DNA of 64,000 nt from UBA1181 sp045113275 (GTDB taxonomy: Bacteria > Bacteroidota > Bacteroidia > Bacteroidales > Paludibacteraceae). Below, one piece after another: positions 44,224 through 51,826 of this stretch (its first letter is position 1; every line of letters begins with the position of its first letter). The translations under genes were made by a program, and so were the position numbers. The notes beneath the pieces were generated by a model. That model searched no databases, was not told the origin of the DNA, and saw nothing but the letters and a program-made list of their open reading frames with translations. Location of the stretch: positions 1 to 64,000 of the forward strand of contig JBGUIU010000012.1 of the NCBI GenBank assembly GCA_045113275.1. Direction: 5' to 3'.

Positions 44224-45030
44224 ATGAGCAATGGAACAAGACTTGAGCAAAATAATAATGAGTCAAACCAACATATCGGTGGAAACCTTTATCAGAAAGC
44301 AACCCAAAGAGAAATGGCAGATCTTGACAGAGGCGACATTAGAGTGTTTGAAAAAGGGGTTCACGATCAACCGTATGGAGATTCAGAGGATGTCCAGACT
44401 ACTTTTGAGCAAACCAGAGCGGAGCAGGTAGAGACAAAAAGATTGTTTGATATAGCTAAAAAAAATGGTCTGTTTATCGACCGAGAAACTATTGATAAGT
44501 TTGGAGATAAGCTGTGTACTAAAACCGGTGAATGCGAAATTTTTTACAATGAAAAAGAATCACTTATTTACAAAGTGAAAGATCCATTTGCTAAATGGGT
44601 AATTAAAAATCTCCACGCTGAAGATGCCATCTACGAGCATATCATCCATAACCTTCTATTCCCCAACACTCGTTATAAATTCATCGGCATTGCTGAAGAT
44701 GACGGTAATCTTAGAATTGTATTGTCTCAGCCATTCATATCTTCTACCAATGCCCACCCGACAGACGAAGAGATCATTTGTCATCTGAAGACGTTGGGAT
44801 TAGAGCCAGACGGCACTTATTTTTACGGCAACGAATATGTCACAGTCACAGACACCGGCACAGCCAGCGACAATGTGTTGAAAGGTGACGATGGTGAATT
44901 ATACTTCATCGACCCAATCATCAAATTAAAGAAGCCTGCAAAAGAAGTCATAGAATTTCTTATAAATTTCACCCCAAAAGAAAAGCCATTGCCTTGGTGG
45001 AAATCGTTGCTGAAACGTTTAAAACGATAA
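44224..45030 (+). CDS. Putative protein kinase-like protein of the polyvalent-protein type
   Basis: The product has 268 residues. The first 70 are polar and probably disordered. Residues of about 100-245 match the kinase domain found in polyvalent proteins of phages and conjugative elements: candidate ATP Lys117/Lys119 in IYKVKD, Glu134 in 'HAEDAIYEHIIHN', 'LFPNTRYKFIGIAEDDG', a catalytic-loop equivalent Asp210...Asn217 (TDTGTASDNVL) and the metal Asp230 in YFIDPII. The C-terminus is basic (WWKSLLKRLKR). Here it is a stand-alone protein with no other mobile-element gene nearby. Phosphorylation activity is inferred from the aligned residues only. Confidence 0.65.
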   Translation: MSNGTRLEQNNNESNQHIGGNLYQKATQREMADLDRGDIRVFEKGVHDQPYGDSEDVQTTFEQTRAEQVETKRLFDIAKKNGLFIDRETIDKFGDKLCTKTGECEIFYNEKESLIYKVKDPFAKWVIKNLHAEDAIYEHIIHNLLFPNTRYKFIGIAEDDGNLRIVLSQPFISSTNAHPTDEEIICHLKTLGLEPDGTYFYGNEYVTVTDTGTASDNVLKGDDGELYFIDPIIKLKKPAKEVIEFLINFTPKEKPLPWWKSLLKRLKR

Positions 45031-45058
45031 AGAGTGTGTATCTATCAGCTAAGTGTCC

Positions 45059-45823
45059 TTACCGTACAATTATCTTCGTCGGTTTGAATTTATACAGATC
45101 TGATTGACGTATCTTATCTGCTGCCACACCCAGATCCACCAACTTTCTTTTCACCTCATCACTTTGCTCGGTTGTCAGGCGAGGTTCAATGACAAACTCA
45201 TCTATTAAATCCGATGGGACTATTTCAAATTCCAACGATTCGACACCCACATTACAAAAATCATTCGGAATTGTTCTTATAATGCGTACTTCCTGTTCAT
45301 GTTCAAACGGTTTACGTTTCAGAAAAAAAGATTCTATCATCAATGAATACATATCCGTTGCAGAAATGGGCTGATGCTGCCACGTCAACAATTCATCATC
45401 CGTAAGATACTTGACACGTCCCAAGAATGTTGTATGCTGATGTGATACCTGGTTGACACCCGGTGGATAAATCACAGCAAACAATTTCTTCACAGTCGTT
45501 TTGATACGCACTGCACAACTTTCTCGATACTTATTGGAATAGATTCTCCACATGGCATCCGACTCATCCTGCAATGTCCATGACTGACCATAAACACATC
45601 CTAATAAACTATCCGCTTTCCCCGACAAGTTTCCATATACAAACTCGTTTTTCAAGAAAAAATTCTCGTACACATCTTCCCATTTCGATGTATGATCAAC
45701 ACGCAATAACTTATTCTGAAGTAGAGGTATCAAATACTTTAAGGGGAAATACTTATAGATCACCTCTTCTCCTGTTAATCCATTTAATAAATTATCTTCT
45801 CGCCTATTCATACACTCTCTCAA
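45059..45823 (-). CDS. DUF2971 family protein
   Basis: The 254-residue cytosolic protein has the DUF2971 core: 'VIYKYFPLKYLIPLLQNKLL', then 'GQSWTLQDESDAMWRIYS' and later 'EQEVRIIRT'. The family is widespread and uncharacterised, and often sits in accessory regions. It is the last gene of a minus-strand set (nucleoside phosphorylase, tilS, DUF805) and starts 12 bases after the DUF805 gene ends. No function can be assigned. Confidence 0.8.
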   Translation of the reverse strand: MRECMNRREDNLLNGLTGEEVIYKYFPLKYLIPLLQNKLLRVDHTSKWEDVYENFFLKNEFVYGNLSGKADSLLGCVYGQSWTLQDESDAMWRIYSNKYRESCAVRIKTTVKKLFAVIYPPGVNQVSHQHTTFLGRVKYLTDDELLTWQHQPISATDMYSLMIESFFLKRKPFEHEQEVRIIRTIPNDFCNVGVESLEFEIVPSDLIDEFVIEPRLTTEQSDEVKRKLVDLGVAADKIRQSDLYKFKPTKIIVR

Positions 45824-45835
45824 TAAGATTTTCCG

Positions 45836-46390
45836 TCAAACTTTGTTATTCGGATTTTTCATGATTAACAAAAAAAGTAAAATAAGATTTCCCACAAAAG
45901 GAATCAACTGTACAAAATAGGTCAATGGTCCATACCCCACATCACGTAACCGTCGAATTGTCAATGAATATTGAGGAATCATCACAAGCAAGGAATAAAC
46001 CATAAACAGCTGTAACATGTATATCCCAGTCGAAAATGATATCGGCAAAAGAACAATGAAAAGGAAGGCATAAAAAGCAATCGGACAAAGTATGAAAGCA
46101 ATCCACACCATCGATGCTAAAAGGAATGCAGAGACTCCCACATATACAAAAGAATGCTGTTGATAACCCAGCAATGCAGACATCTGGCATAGATCATAAA
46201 GTACAGCCTCTATAAATTCCCTGAAATCATCCGTTAAGAGACTTTCATAAGAAGTCAATGCAACAATAAAAAGCAGGAAAAAGACAAAGAGATTTCCCAG
46301 GGCAAACACCCAAAATTCTCTTCTGCTTGATTTTGATTTAAAATCAGAGAACTCTAACCAAGGCGTAATAAATAAATCGATGATCTCCAT
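45836..46390 (-). CDS. DUF805 family membrane protein
   Basis: The product has 184 residues and about four membrane helices. The N-terminal 'FKSKSSRREFWVFALGNLFV' and the C-terminal 'LTIRRLRDVGYGPLTYFVQL' are the two DUF805 signatures. The family is an integral membrane group of unknown role. It lies 14 bases downstream of tilS, in the same direction. Confidence 0.88.
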   Translation of the reverse strand: MEIIDLFITPWLEFSDFKSKSSRREFWVFALGNLFVFFLLFIVALTSYESLLTDDFREFIEAVLYDLCQMSALLGYQQHSFVYVGVSAFLLASMVWIAFILCPIAFYAFLFIVLLPISFSTGIYMLQLFMVYSLLVMIPQYSLTIRRLRDVGYGPLTYFVQLIPFVGNLILLFLLIMKNPNNKV

Positions 46391-46404
46391 ATTCTAAAAT
46401 CGTT

Positions 46405-47733
46405 TTATTCTTCGATACACGACAAACACAACACCTCAGAAGATTCATTCAAAACTCTAAACCGATTATCAGAGCGGAATCCAACAATCCAAACTACCGA
46501 GTTATCCGCTGTAGTCAAAATCCATGCATTTTTTTTAGCTTCATTGGATATCTTCTGATCCACAAAAAAATCACTTATTTTTTTCTTTCCTCTCATACCA
46601 AACGGAATGAACCAATCTCCACTCTGCCATCTCCTTAGCACCAGCGGAAACGTCACGACTGACATGTCTAAGTAACAGCAAGAAGCATTCTTCACAATAT
46701 CAAACTCACCGACCTTTTTGATGATCGCCGTCATACGTATAGGCAAACGGCAGAAATCATCCACACAACGAATTTCATAACGTTTGTCTTCTATCGGAAT
46801 CATCCTTTTCAACAACAAGGTCTCACGTTCCTGTACAATCACATAAGTATTCCCTTTAGAAAAGAAACTATTTCCAGACTGTCCTTTCATTATCGAGTCT
46901 TTCAATTGTTGAATCGTAGCAGCAGAAAAACCATACGGAGACAAAAATTCATACAGCAAGAAATCGGCAGAAGGTTCTTTTAACAACAAGGGTAAAGAGA
47001 TTTCTTTCTCACCACGTTCTCTTTCTTTAATGATTGAAAGTCGTTTTTCTTCTATTATCTCTTGCAAAAAAGTCTCTGTCTGTTGCAAATACCCGATCGT
47101 ATTTTTTACATTATTCTTAAACGTTGGATAAACCGTTTGAAACATCGGGATGATTTCGTTTCGAAACTTATTTCGCGTGTACAATGAATCACTATTGGTT
47201 GAATCTTCCACATGAGGAAGTCCTTTGCTTGTGATATATTCCATGATATCCTGTTTAGAATAATCCAACAAAGGTCTCCATACACGTCCGGTGAGTTCTT
47301 TTATACCCGTCAATCCACGAATACCAGTTCCACGGGAAAGATTCATCAGGAACGTCTCTACAACATCATCAGCATGATGAGCGACAGCAATATAATCTGC
47401 ATTTTCTCTGATACATAACTGTCGGAACCACTCATACCGCAGTTCACGTGCAGCCATTTCAATAGAAACTGATTTTATCGCAGCATATTCTTTTGTTTGA
47501 AAATCTATTTTTCGAAACGGGATAGCATATCTATGAGCCAAAGAAGTCACAAAACGTTCATCGCGATCCGACTCATCTCCTCTCAAATGGAAATTACAAT
47601 GAGCAATAACACAAGAATACCCCAGACAACAGAGAAGATCAAGCAACGCAACAGAATCAGCGCCGCCGCTCACCGCCACAATTAGTTTTGTTGTAACAGG
47701 GAATCTTTTGTTAAAGTGAGAGACATCAATCAT
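46405..47733 (-). CDS. tilS: tRNA(Ile)-lysidine synthase
   Basis: The product has 442 residues. The PP-loop SGGADS is at 22-27, followed by 'HCNFHLRGDESDRDERFV' and 'AVAHHADDVVETFLMNLSRGTG', the N-type ATPase core. C-terminal substrate domains end in 'WQSGDWFIPFGMRGKKKISDF'. It converts the wobble C of tRNA-Ile(CAU) to lysidine, so that it reads AUA. The start codon overlaps the end of the upstream nucleoside phosphorylase gene by 8 bases, which means coupled translation. It is essential in most bacteria. Confidence 0.95.
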   Translation of the reverse strand: MIDVSHFNKRFPVTTKLIVAVSGGADSVALLDLLCCLGYSCVIAHCNFHLRGDESDRDERFVTSLAHRYAIPFRKIDFQTKEYAAIKSVSIEMAARELRYEWFRQLCIRENADYIAVAHHADDVVETFLMNLSRGTGIRGLTGIKELTGRVWRPLLDYSKQDIMEYITSKGLPHVEDSTNSDSLYTRNKFRNEIIPMFQTVYPTFKNNVKNTIGYLQQTETFLQEIIEEKRLSIIKERERGEKEISLPLLLKEPSADFLLYEFLSPYGFSAATIQQLKDSIMKGQSGNSFFSKGNTYVIVQERETLLLKRMIPIEDKRYEIRCVDDFCRLPIRMTAIIKKVGEFDIVKNASCCYLDMSVVTFPLVLRRWQSGDWFIPFGMRGKKKISDFFVDQKISNEAKKNAWILTTADNSVVWIVGFRSDNRFRVLNESSEVLCLSCIEE

Positions 47734-48625
47734 TCGTCAGTCGAGTTAAAACAATCCGCACCAAATCTTCCATTCCACCCTTATATTCTGTATTCATAGT
47801 CTTATCCACACGTCCGGCAATGATATTACATATTGTCACAGCTTTATGTCCTAATAATTTTGCCAATCCAGCTACAGCAGAACTTTCCATTTCAAAATTT
47901 GTGATTTTCTCCCCATGATATTCAAATGATTCTATTTTTTCATTCAAAGCAGGGTCTGCCAATGGGATGCGAACATAACGGCCCTGCGGACCATAGAATC
48001 CTGGCGCAGAGATTGTGACACCCATCACCATTCCTTCACATAGCTGATTGACCAATGTTTCATCTGCCGAAACCACATAAGGAGCTGCCAAACGAGAACT
48101 CCAATTAACGTGACGACAAAAAGCTTGTTCAAAATCCATATCTATCGCTCCTTCTGGGATCTGATAATAATTCAACAGACCATCAAAACCGATAGAACGA
48201 CGAGAGACAACAAAAGAGCCTACCGGACAGAAAGGTTGTAAACCACCTGAGGTACCAATACGCACCAACGTCAGCTGCGTATGTTCCGGCTTAACCATCC
48301 GTGTGTTAAAATCAATATTCTTCAACGCATCCAATTCAGTCAACACAATATCTATATTGTCGGTACCTATTCCATGCGAAACACATGAAACACGTTGACC
48401 TTTTATTCTTCCCGTGATTGTATGGAACTCTCGGCTACGAACTTCACACTCTTTCTCATCAAAGAATCCTGCCACCATATCCACTCGATCAGGATCTCCA
48501 ACAAGAATAACTTTATCTGCCAACTGTTCTGGCTTTAAGTGCAAATGGAAAATTGAACCATCTGCATTTATAATCAATTCAGAAGAAGGAATCACTCTCA
48601 TACACATAGGATTTATATCAGACAT
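47726..48625 (-). CDS. Nucleoside (uridine-type) phosphorylase
   Basis: The 299-residue protein has 'ILVGDPDRVDMVA' (phosphate-binding), 'VSHGIGTDNIDIVLTEL', 'VRIGTSGGLQP' and 'NFEMESSAVAGLAKL' (ribose-binding Glu-Met-Glu). This is the PNP/UDP family pattern, closest to uridine phosphorylase. ATG at 48601 or 48607 may be the true start, because the -7 box at 48636-48643 leaves almost no leader for 48625. It releases bases from nucleosides. It overlaps tilS by 8 bases. Confidence 0.88.
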   Translation of the reverse strand: MSDINPMCMRVIPSSELIINADGSIFHLHLKPEQLADKVILVGDPDRVDMVAGFFDEKECEVRSREFHTITGRIKGQRVSCVSHGIGTDNIDIVLTELDALKNIDFNTRMVKPEHTQLTLVRIGTSGGLQPFCPVGSFVVSRRSIGFDGLLNYYQIPEGAIDMDFEQAFCRHVNWSSRLAAPYVVSADETLVNQLCEGMVMGVTISAPGFYGPQGRYVRIPLADPALNEKIESFEYHGEKITNFEMESSAVAGLAKLLGHKAVTICNIIAGRVDKTMNTEYKGGMEDLVRIVLTRLTND

Positions 48626-48635
48626 TTTATTATGT

Positions 48636-48643
48636 CAAAGATA
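48636..48643 (-). promoter_or_regulatory. -7 promoter element of nucleoside phosphorylase operon
   Basis: The plus-strand CAAAGATA is TATCTTTG on the minus strand, a full match. It ends 10 bases before the longest start codon (48625) and 34 before ATG 48601. Confidence 0.5.
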
Positions 48644-48653
48644 TGAAAAAACC

Positions 48654-48684
48654 TTTTATAATTTAATTCATTTTCTTATTTTTG
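48654..48684 (+). promoter_or_regulatory. Possible promoter of predicted lipoprotein gene
   Basis: TTTT (48654-48657), 19 bases, TATTTTTG (48677-48684). It faces away from the nucleoside phosphorylase promoter, and the ATG follows 32 bases later. Confidence 0.45.
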
Positions 48685-48716
48685 TCATAAGTTATACATT
48701 AAACACTATCTATTTT

Positions 48717-49427
48717 ATGGAAGTAAAAAAATTATCGATATTCATTTTATGCCTACTCTCTTTTGCATGCGCACATACATCCAATGAACAATCCGACAAT
48801 AATGGGAAGGACACAACTATCACTCAAGATCTTGTTCAAGCCCCTATACCATACAATCCACTGGACAACTACCAACCATTAACAAAAGTAGCTGAGACAG
48901 AGGCCTCCCATTTCAACTTTAATCACTTCGATATAGAAACTGACTCACTATGGAATTTCATCGTGATAACCGAGCCTATATCCGAAGATAAAGACTGGTA
49001 TTATGTCTGCGCTGAATCATCCTATCCTGCAAATGCCAAAGGGAATATAAACATTCTTCTCATACCCAAGGACACAATGATTTTTAAATATATCCACATT
49101 GAAGAGGAAGAGAGTTCAAACTTCAAATCCATTGAAAATGTAAAGAAGATCTGTAAAGGATTATTCAACCAACAAAGTCCGCTTCTACTTCAACAATTTG
49201 ATGTTTATTTACTCTTATCTGATGTAAAAGATTTAGACAAAGAGACCACCTATACGACTGGACAGTATGTAACGAAGGAGAATACACCTTATCACATGTA
49301 TGAATACACCGACAAAGGATGGTCTCTCATAGCCGAATTACAACGAAACACAGAATCCATCCATCAATCAGCATTTGATTTTGGAGAATACATATTAAAA
49401 CAGAATCATGCCTTGCTAACGAAATAA
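48717..49427 (+). CDS. Predicted lipoprotein of unknown function
   Basis: I chose ATG at 48717 (236 residues). The frame stays open upstream, but that stretch crosses the divergent promoters and is antisense to the phosphorylase gene. From 48717 the protein has a lipoprotein signal (MEVKKLSIFILCLLSFACA, lipid Cys at 18). The mature part is acidic, begins with a low-complexity linker and contains 'HFNFNHFDIETDSLWNFIVI' and 'FGEYILKQNH'. No recognisable domain is seen. It is a single gene ahead of the queuosine set. Confidence 0.75.
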   Translation: MEVKKLSIFILCLLSFACAHTSNEQSDNNGKDTTITQDLVQAPIPYNPLDNYQPLTKVAETEASHFNFNHFDIETDSLWNFIVITEPISEDKDWYYVCAESSYPANAKGNINILLIPKDTMIFKYIHIEEEESSNFKSIENVKKICKGLFNQQSPLLLQQFDVYLLLSDVKDLDKETTYTTGQYVTKENTPYHMYEYTDKGWSLIAELQRNTESIHQSAFDFGEYILKQNHALLTK

Positions 49428-49465
49428 CGGCAAGGAACTATGTTGCAGAAGGTGTTTGGGACATT

Positions 49466-49501
49466 ACATCAGATTTTTTCTTTTAAACATCAGATTTTTT
49501 C
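49466..49501. repeat. 15-bp direct repeat in the queF promoter region
   Basis: ACATCAGATTTTTTC occurs at 49466-49480 and again, exactly, at 49487-49501. The copies are 21 bp apart (about two helical turns) and immediately upstream of the -7 box. They may be a regulator-binding site. Confidence 0.6.
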
Positions 49502-49511
49502 ACTACTTTTG
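49481..49511 (+). promoter_or_regulatory. Promoter of queF operon
   Basis: TTTT (49481-49484), 19 bases, TACTTTTG (49504-49511). The -7 box is a full match and the -33 box matches 3 of 4 bases. The ATG lies 47 bases downstream, and no preQ1 riboswitch pattern was seen in that leader. Confidence 0.5.
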
Positions 49512-49558
49512 CAACGTAAAAGAGCTTTGAAGTATTTCCTCTTAAACTAAATACAATT

Positions 49559-50035
49559 ATGTCAAGAACCACAGAAGAATTGGAAGGAGTAACACTCCTT
49601 GGAGAGAAAAAAACGGTGTATCCAACAGATTATGCACCACAAGTCTTAGAAACGTTTGTCAATAAACATCCCGAGGAAGACTATCTAGTGACATTGAATT
49701 GTCCAGAATTCACTAGTCTATGTCCTAAAACCGGTCAGCCAGACTTTGCTCATATCATCATCAACTATATTCCAAACGAACGAATGGTTGAGAGCAAATC
49801 GCTGAAATTATACCTATTTAGTTTCCGTAACCATGGAGATTTTCATGAGGACTGCATCAATATCATTATGAAAGACCTCATAAAACTGATGGATCCACGC
49901 TATATCGAAGTTTATGGAATATTCACTCCTCGCGGAGGAATTTCAATATATCCTTTTGCCAACTATGCGGATGAGTCACATCAAGGCTTCAAGAAAGCAC
50001 GATTATTGGCACAAATGAATCAATACAATAAATAA
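49559..50035 (+). CDS. queF: preQ1 synthase (7-cyano-7-deazaguanine reductase)
   Basis: The 158-residue, single-domain (short, YkvM-type) QueF has catalytic Cys in 'LNCPEFTSLCPKTGQPDFA', the substrate-binding 'VESKSLKLYLFSFRNHGDFH' and NADPH-site 'YIEVYGIFTPRGGISIYPF'. It reduces preQ0 to preQ1 for queuosine in tRNA. It heads the order queF-C-D-E; queC begins 7 bases after its stop. Confidence 0.96.
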   Translation: MSRTTEELEGVTLLGEKKTVYPTDYAPQVLETFVNKHPEEDYLVTLNCPEFTSLCPKTGQPDFAHIIINYIPNERMVESKSLKLYLFSFRNHGDFHEDCINIIMKDLIKLMDPRYIEVYGIFTPRGGISIYPFANYADESHQGFKKARLLAQMNQYNK

Positions 50036-50042
50036 TCGCACC

Positions 50043-50696
50043 ATGAAAGATAGCATCATAATACTGTCTGGTGGCATGGATAGTGTTACCTTGTTGTATG
50101 AAAAACAGGACCAGATAGCCATGGCCATCTCATTTCATTATGGAAGCAACCACAATGACCGTGAAATAGCCTATGCAAAGTTACACTGTGAAAAGCTAAA
50201 TATCACTCATATCACAATTCCATTAGCTTTCATGAAGCAGTACTTTAAAAGTTCCTTGCTAGCAGGAGCTGATCAGATACCTGTCGGGAACTATGATCTA
50301 GATAATATGAAATCGACAGTTGTACCATTCAGAAACGGTATAATGTTGTCAATCGCAGCAGGAGTGGCTGAATCAAATGGGTTAAAACACATCATGATGG
50401 CCAATCATGGTGGCGATCATGTGTTATATCCAGATTGCCGTCCAGAGTTTGTGGAATCCATGAACCAAGCAATCATTTCTGGTACATACGAAAAAATCAC
50501 GCTAGAGGCTCCTTATACATTCTTAACAAAAGCAGATATTGCAAAGAAAGGAAAACAACTCGGGATTGATTACAGTCAGACTTGGAGCTGCTACAAAGGA
50601 GGAGAAAAACATTGCGGTAAATGCGGAACCTGCATTGAACGAAAAGCCGCACTTCAAGAGGCTGGAATAAACGACTTAACAGAATATGAAGAATAA
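50043..50696 (+). CDS. queC: 7-cyano-7-deazaguanine synthase
   Basis: The product has 217 residues. The PP-loop ILSGGMDSVTLLY (7-19) binds ATP. The zinc site is CYKGGEKHCGKCGTC near the C-terminus, with four Cys. 'FRNGIMLSIAAGVAE' is the family motif. It converts 7-carboxy-7-deazaguanine to preQ0. It sits in the middle of the que gene set, and queD begins 12 bases after it. Confidence 0.97.
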   Translation: MKDSIIILSGGMDSVTLLYEKQDQIAMAISFHYGSNHNDREIAYAKLHCEKLNITHITIPLAFMKQYFKSSLLAGADQIPVGNYDLDNMKSTVVPFRNGIMLSIAAGVAESNGLKHIMMANHGGDHVLYPDCRPEFVESMNQAIISGTYEKITLEAPYTFLTKADIAKKGKQLGIDYSQTWSCYKGGEKHCGKCGTCIERKAALQEAGINDLTEYEE

Positions 50697-50708
50697 AACA
50701 AAAGAAGG

Positions 50709-51044
50709 ATGTATTATTTAACGAAAAAAATAGAAATATCTGCAGCTCACAGATTGAAACTCTCATACGACAGTAAATGCGAGAACCTACACGGACACAA
50801 CTGGATTATAACCGTGTATTGTAAATCAAAGGAACTGGACGAGAACGGAATGGTCATTGATTTCACTCACATAAAAAAACTGATTACAGAGAAATTGGAT
50901 CACACTGTCATCAATGATGTATTAGGAGATGTGAATCCGACAGCTGAAAACATTGCTTATTGGGTTTATCAGCAAATCGACTGCTGCTATAAAGTCTCCG
51001 TTCAAGAATCAGAAGGGAATATCGTTATCTATGAAGAGGATTAA
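50709..51044 (+). CDS. queD: 6-carboxy-5,6,7,8-tetrahydropterin synthase
   Basis: The 111-residue PTPS-family protein has zinc His in 'SAAHRL' and 'LHGHNW' and a catalytic Cys at about 25 (SKCENLHGH). The 'MVIDFTHIKKL' and 'PTAENIAYWV' motifs complete the active site. It makes carboxytetrahydropterin from dihydroneopterin triphosphate. Its last 14 bases overlap the queE start. Confidence 0.95.
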   Translation: MYYLTKKIEISAAHRLKLSYDSKCENLHGHNWIITVYCKSKELDENGMVIDFTHIKKLITEKLDHTVINDVLGDVNPTAENIAYWVYQQIDCCYKVSVQESEGNIVIYEED

Positions 51045-51579
51045 TGAGATATTCATGAGCTTACAAGGAGAAGGATACCACACCGGTACATCTTCCGTAT
51101 TTGTACGCTTCTCCGGTTGCAATTTAAAATGTCCTTTTTGCGATACAAAACACGAAGAATATAGTGAGATGACGGATGATGAGATAATCAACGTCATTAA
51201 ACAATATTCATCACCATGGGTGATTCTAACCGGTGGAGAACCAAGTCTTCAAGTTACTGAAACCTTAGTAAATAAAATTCATGACCTAGGGAAAAAAGTA
51301 GCCATTGAAACTAATGGAACGAACATTCTACCTTCTAATATTGATTGGGTGACACTCTCGCCCAAGACAAACTCGTTGGCACTAAGTCAAGCAAATGAAG
51401 TAAAAGTCGTTTATCAAGAGAACAAAGATGTGGAATATTGGCATGATACAATAAAAGCTGATCATTATTTCCTACAACCCTGCTCATGTCAGAACACACA
51501 ACAAACAATTCAATATATATTGGAACACCCACATTGGCGTCTTTCATTGCAGACACACAAGTATATTGGGATTGAATAG
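51031..51579 (+). CDS. queE: 7-carboxy-7-deazaguanine synthase (radical SAM)
   Basis: The product has 182 residues from ATG at 51031, in the family's usual position (MKRINEIFMSLQGEG). The frame is open further upstream, inside queD, but that part is not QueE-like. The 4Fe-4S site is GCNLKCPFCDTK, and SAM binding is at 'ILTGGEPSLQ' and 'ETNGT'. It contracts carboxytetrahydropterin to the deazaguanine. The 14-base overlap with queD suggests coupling. It is a compact QueE, shorter than the E. coli form. Confidence 0.95.
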   Translation: MKRINEIFMSLQGEGYHTGTSSVFVRFSGCNLKCPFCDTKHEEYSEMTDDEIINVIKQYSSPWVILTGGEPSLQVTETLVNKIHDLGKKVAIETNGTNILPSNIDWVTLSPKTNSLALSQANEVKVVYQENKDVEYWHDTIKADHYFLQPCSCQNTQQTIQYILEHPHWRLSLQTHKYIGIE

Positions 51580-51639
51580 AACCCCGTCAAGGGCTATTCT
51601 CCGATAGAATTTTAAATCAACCAAGTTTACCCCACCCCA

Positions 51640-51666
51640 TAAAAAAAGCCCTTGATTTCTCAAGGG
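51640..51666 (-). terminator. Terminator after tRNA-Gln
   Basis: CCCTTGA (51649-51655), loop TTTC, TCAAGGG (51660-51666). On the minus strand it is followed by CTTTTTTT. It lies 16 bases past the tRNA 3' end. Confidence 0.88.
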
Positions 51667-51681
51667 ACTTTCAACTTATCG

Positions 51682-51752
51682 TTGCCTTACCAGGACTCGA
51701 ACCCGGACAAGCAGTGCCAGAAACTGATGTGCTACCATTACACCATAAGGCA
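51682..51752 (-). tRNA. tRNA-Gln (anticodon CUG)
   Basis: On the minus strand a 71-nt cloverleaf can be folded. The acceptor is TGCCTTA/TAAGGCA, the D arm GTGT/GCAC and the anticodon stem TCAGT/ACTGC, with the first pair T-C unpaired. The anticodon loop TTCTGGC holds CTG at positions 34-36, and the T arm is CCGGG/CCTGG with loop TTCGAGT. The discriminator base is A and CCA is not encoded. It reads CAG codons. Many Bacteroidota also carry a UUG isoacceptor elsewhere. Confidence 0.92.
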
Positions 51753-51826
51753 ATCTTTCAAATGTGGATGCAAAGATAGGAAACAAATTTTAAATCACCA
51801 ACCCTTTATCCAAGTTTTTCTTTATT

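Noticed and set aside
47802..47810. Perfect DnaA box TTATCCACA
   Set aside because: It is a single copy inside the nucleoside phosphorylase coding sequence, 33 kb from dnaA, with no second box or AT-rich element near it. Chance is the best explanation.
48414..48716. Upstream in-frame extension of the lipoprotein gene at 48717
   Set aside because: It is antisense to the phosphorylase gene, crosses two divergent promoters and lacks protein-like composition; a lipoprotein signal starts exactly at 48717.
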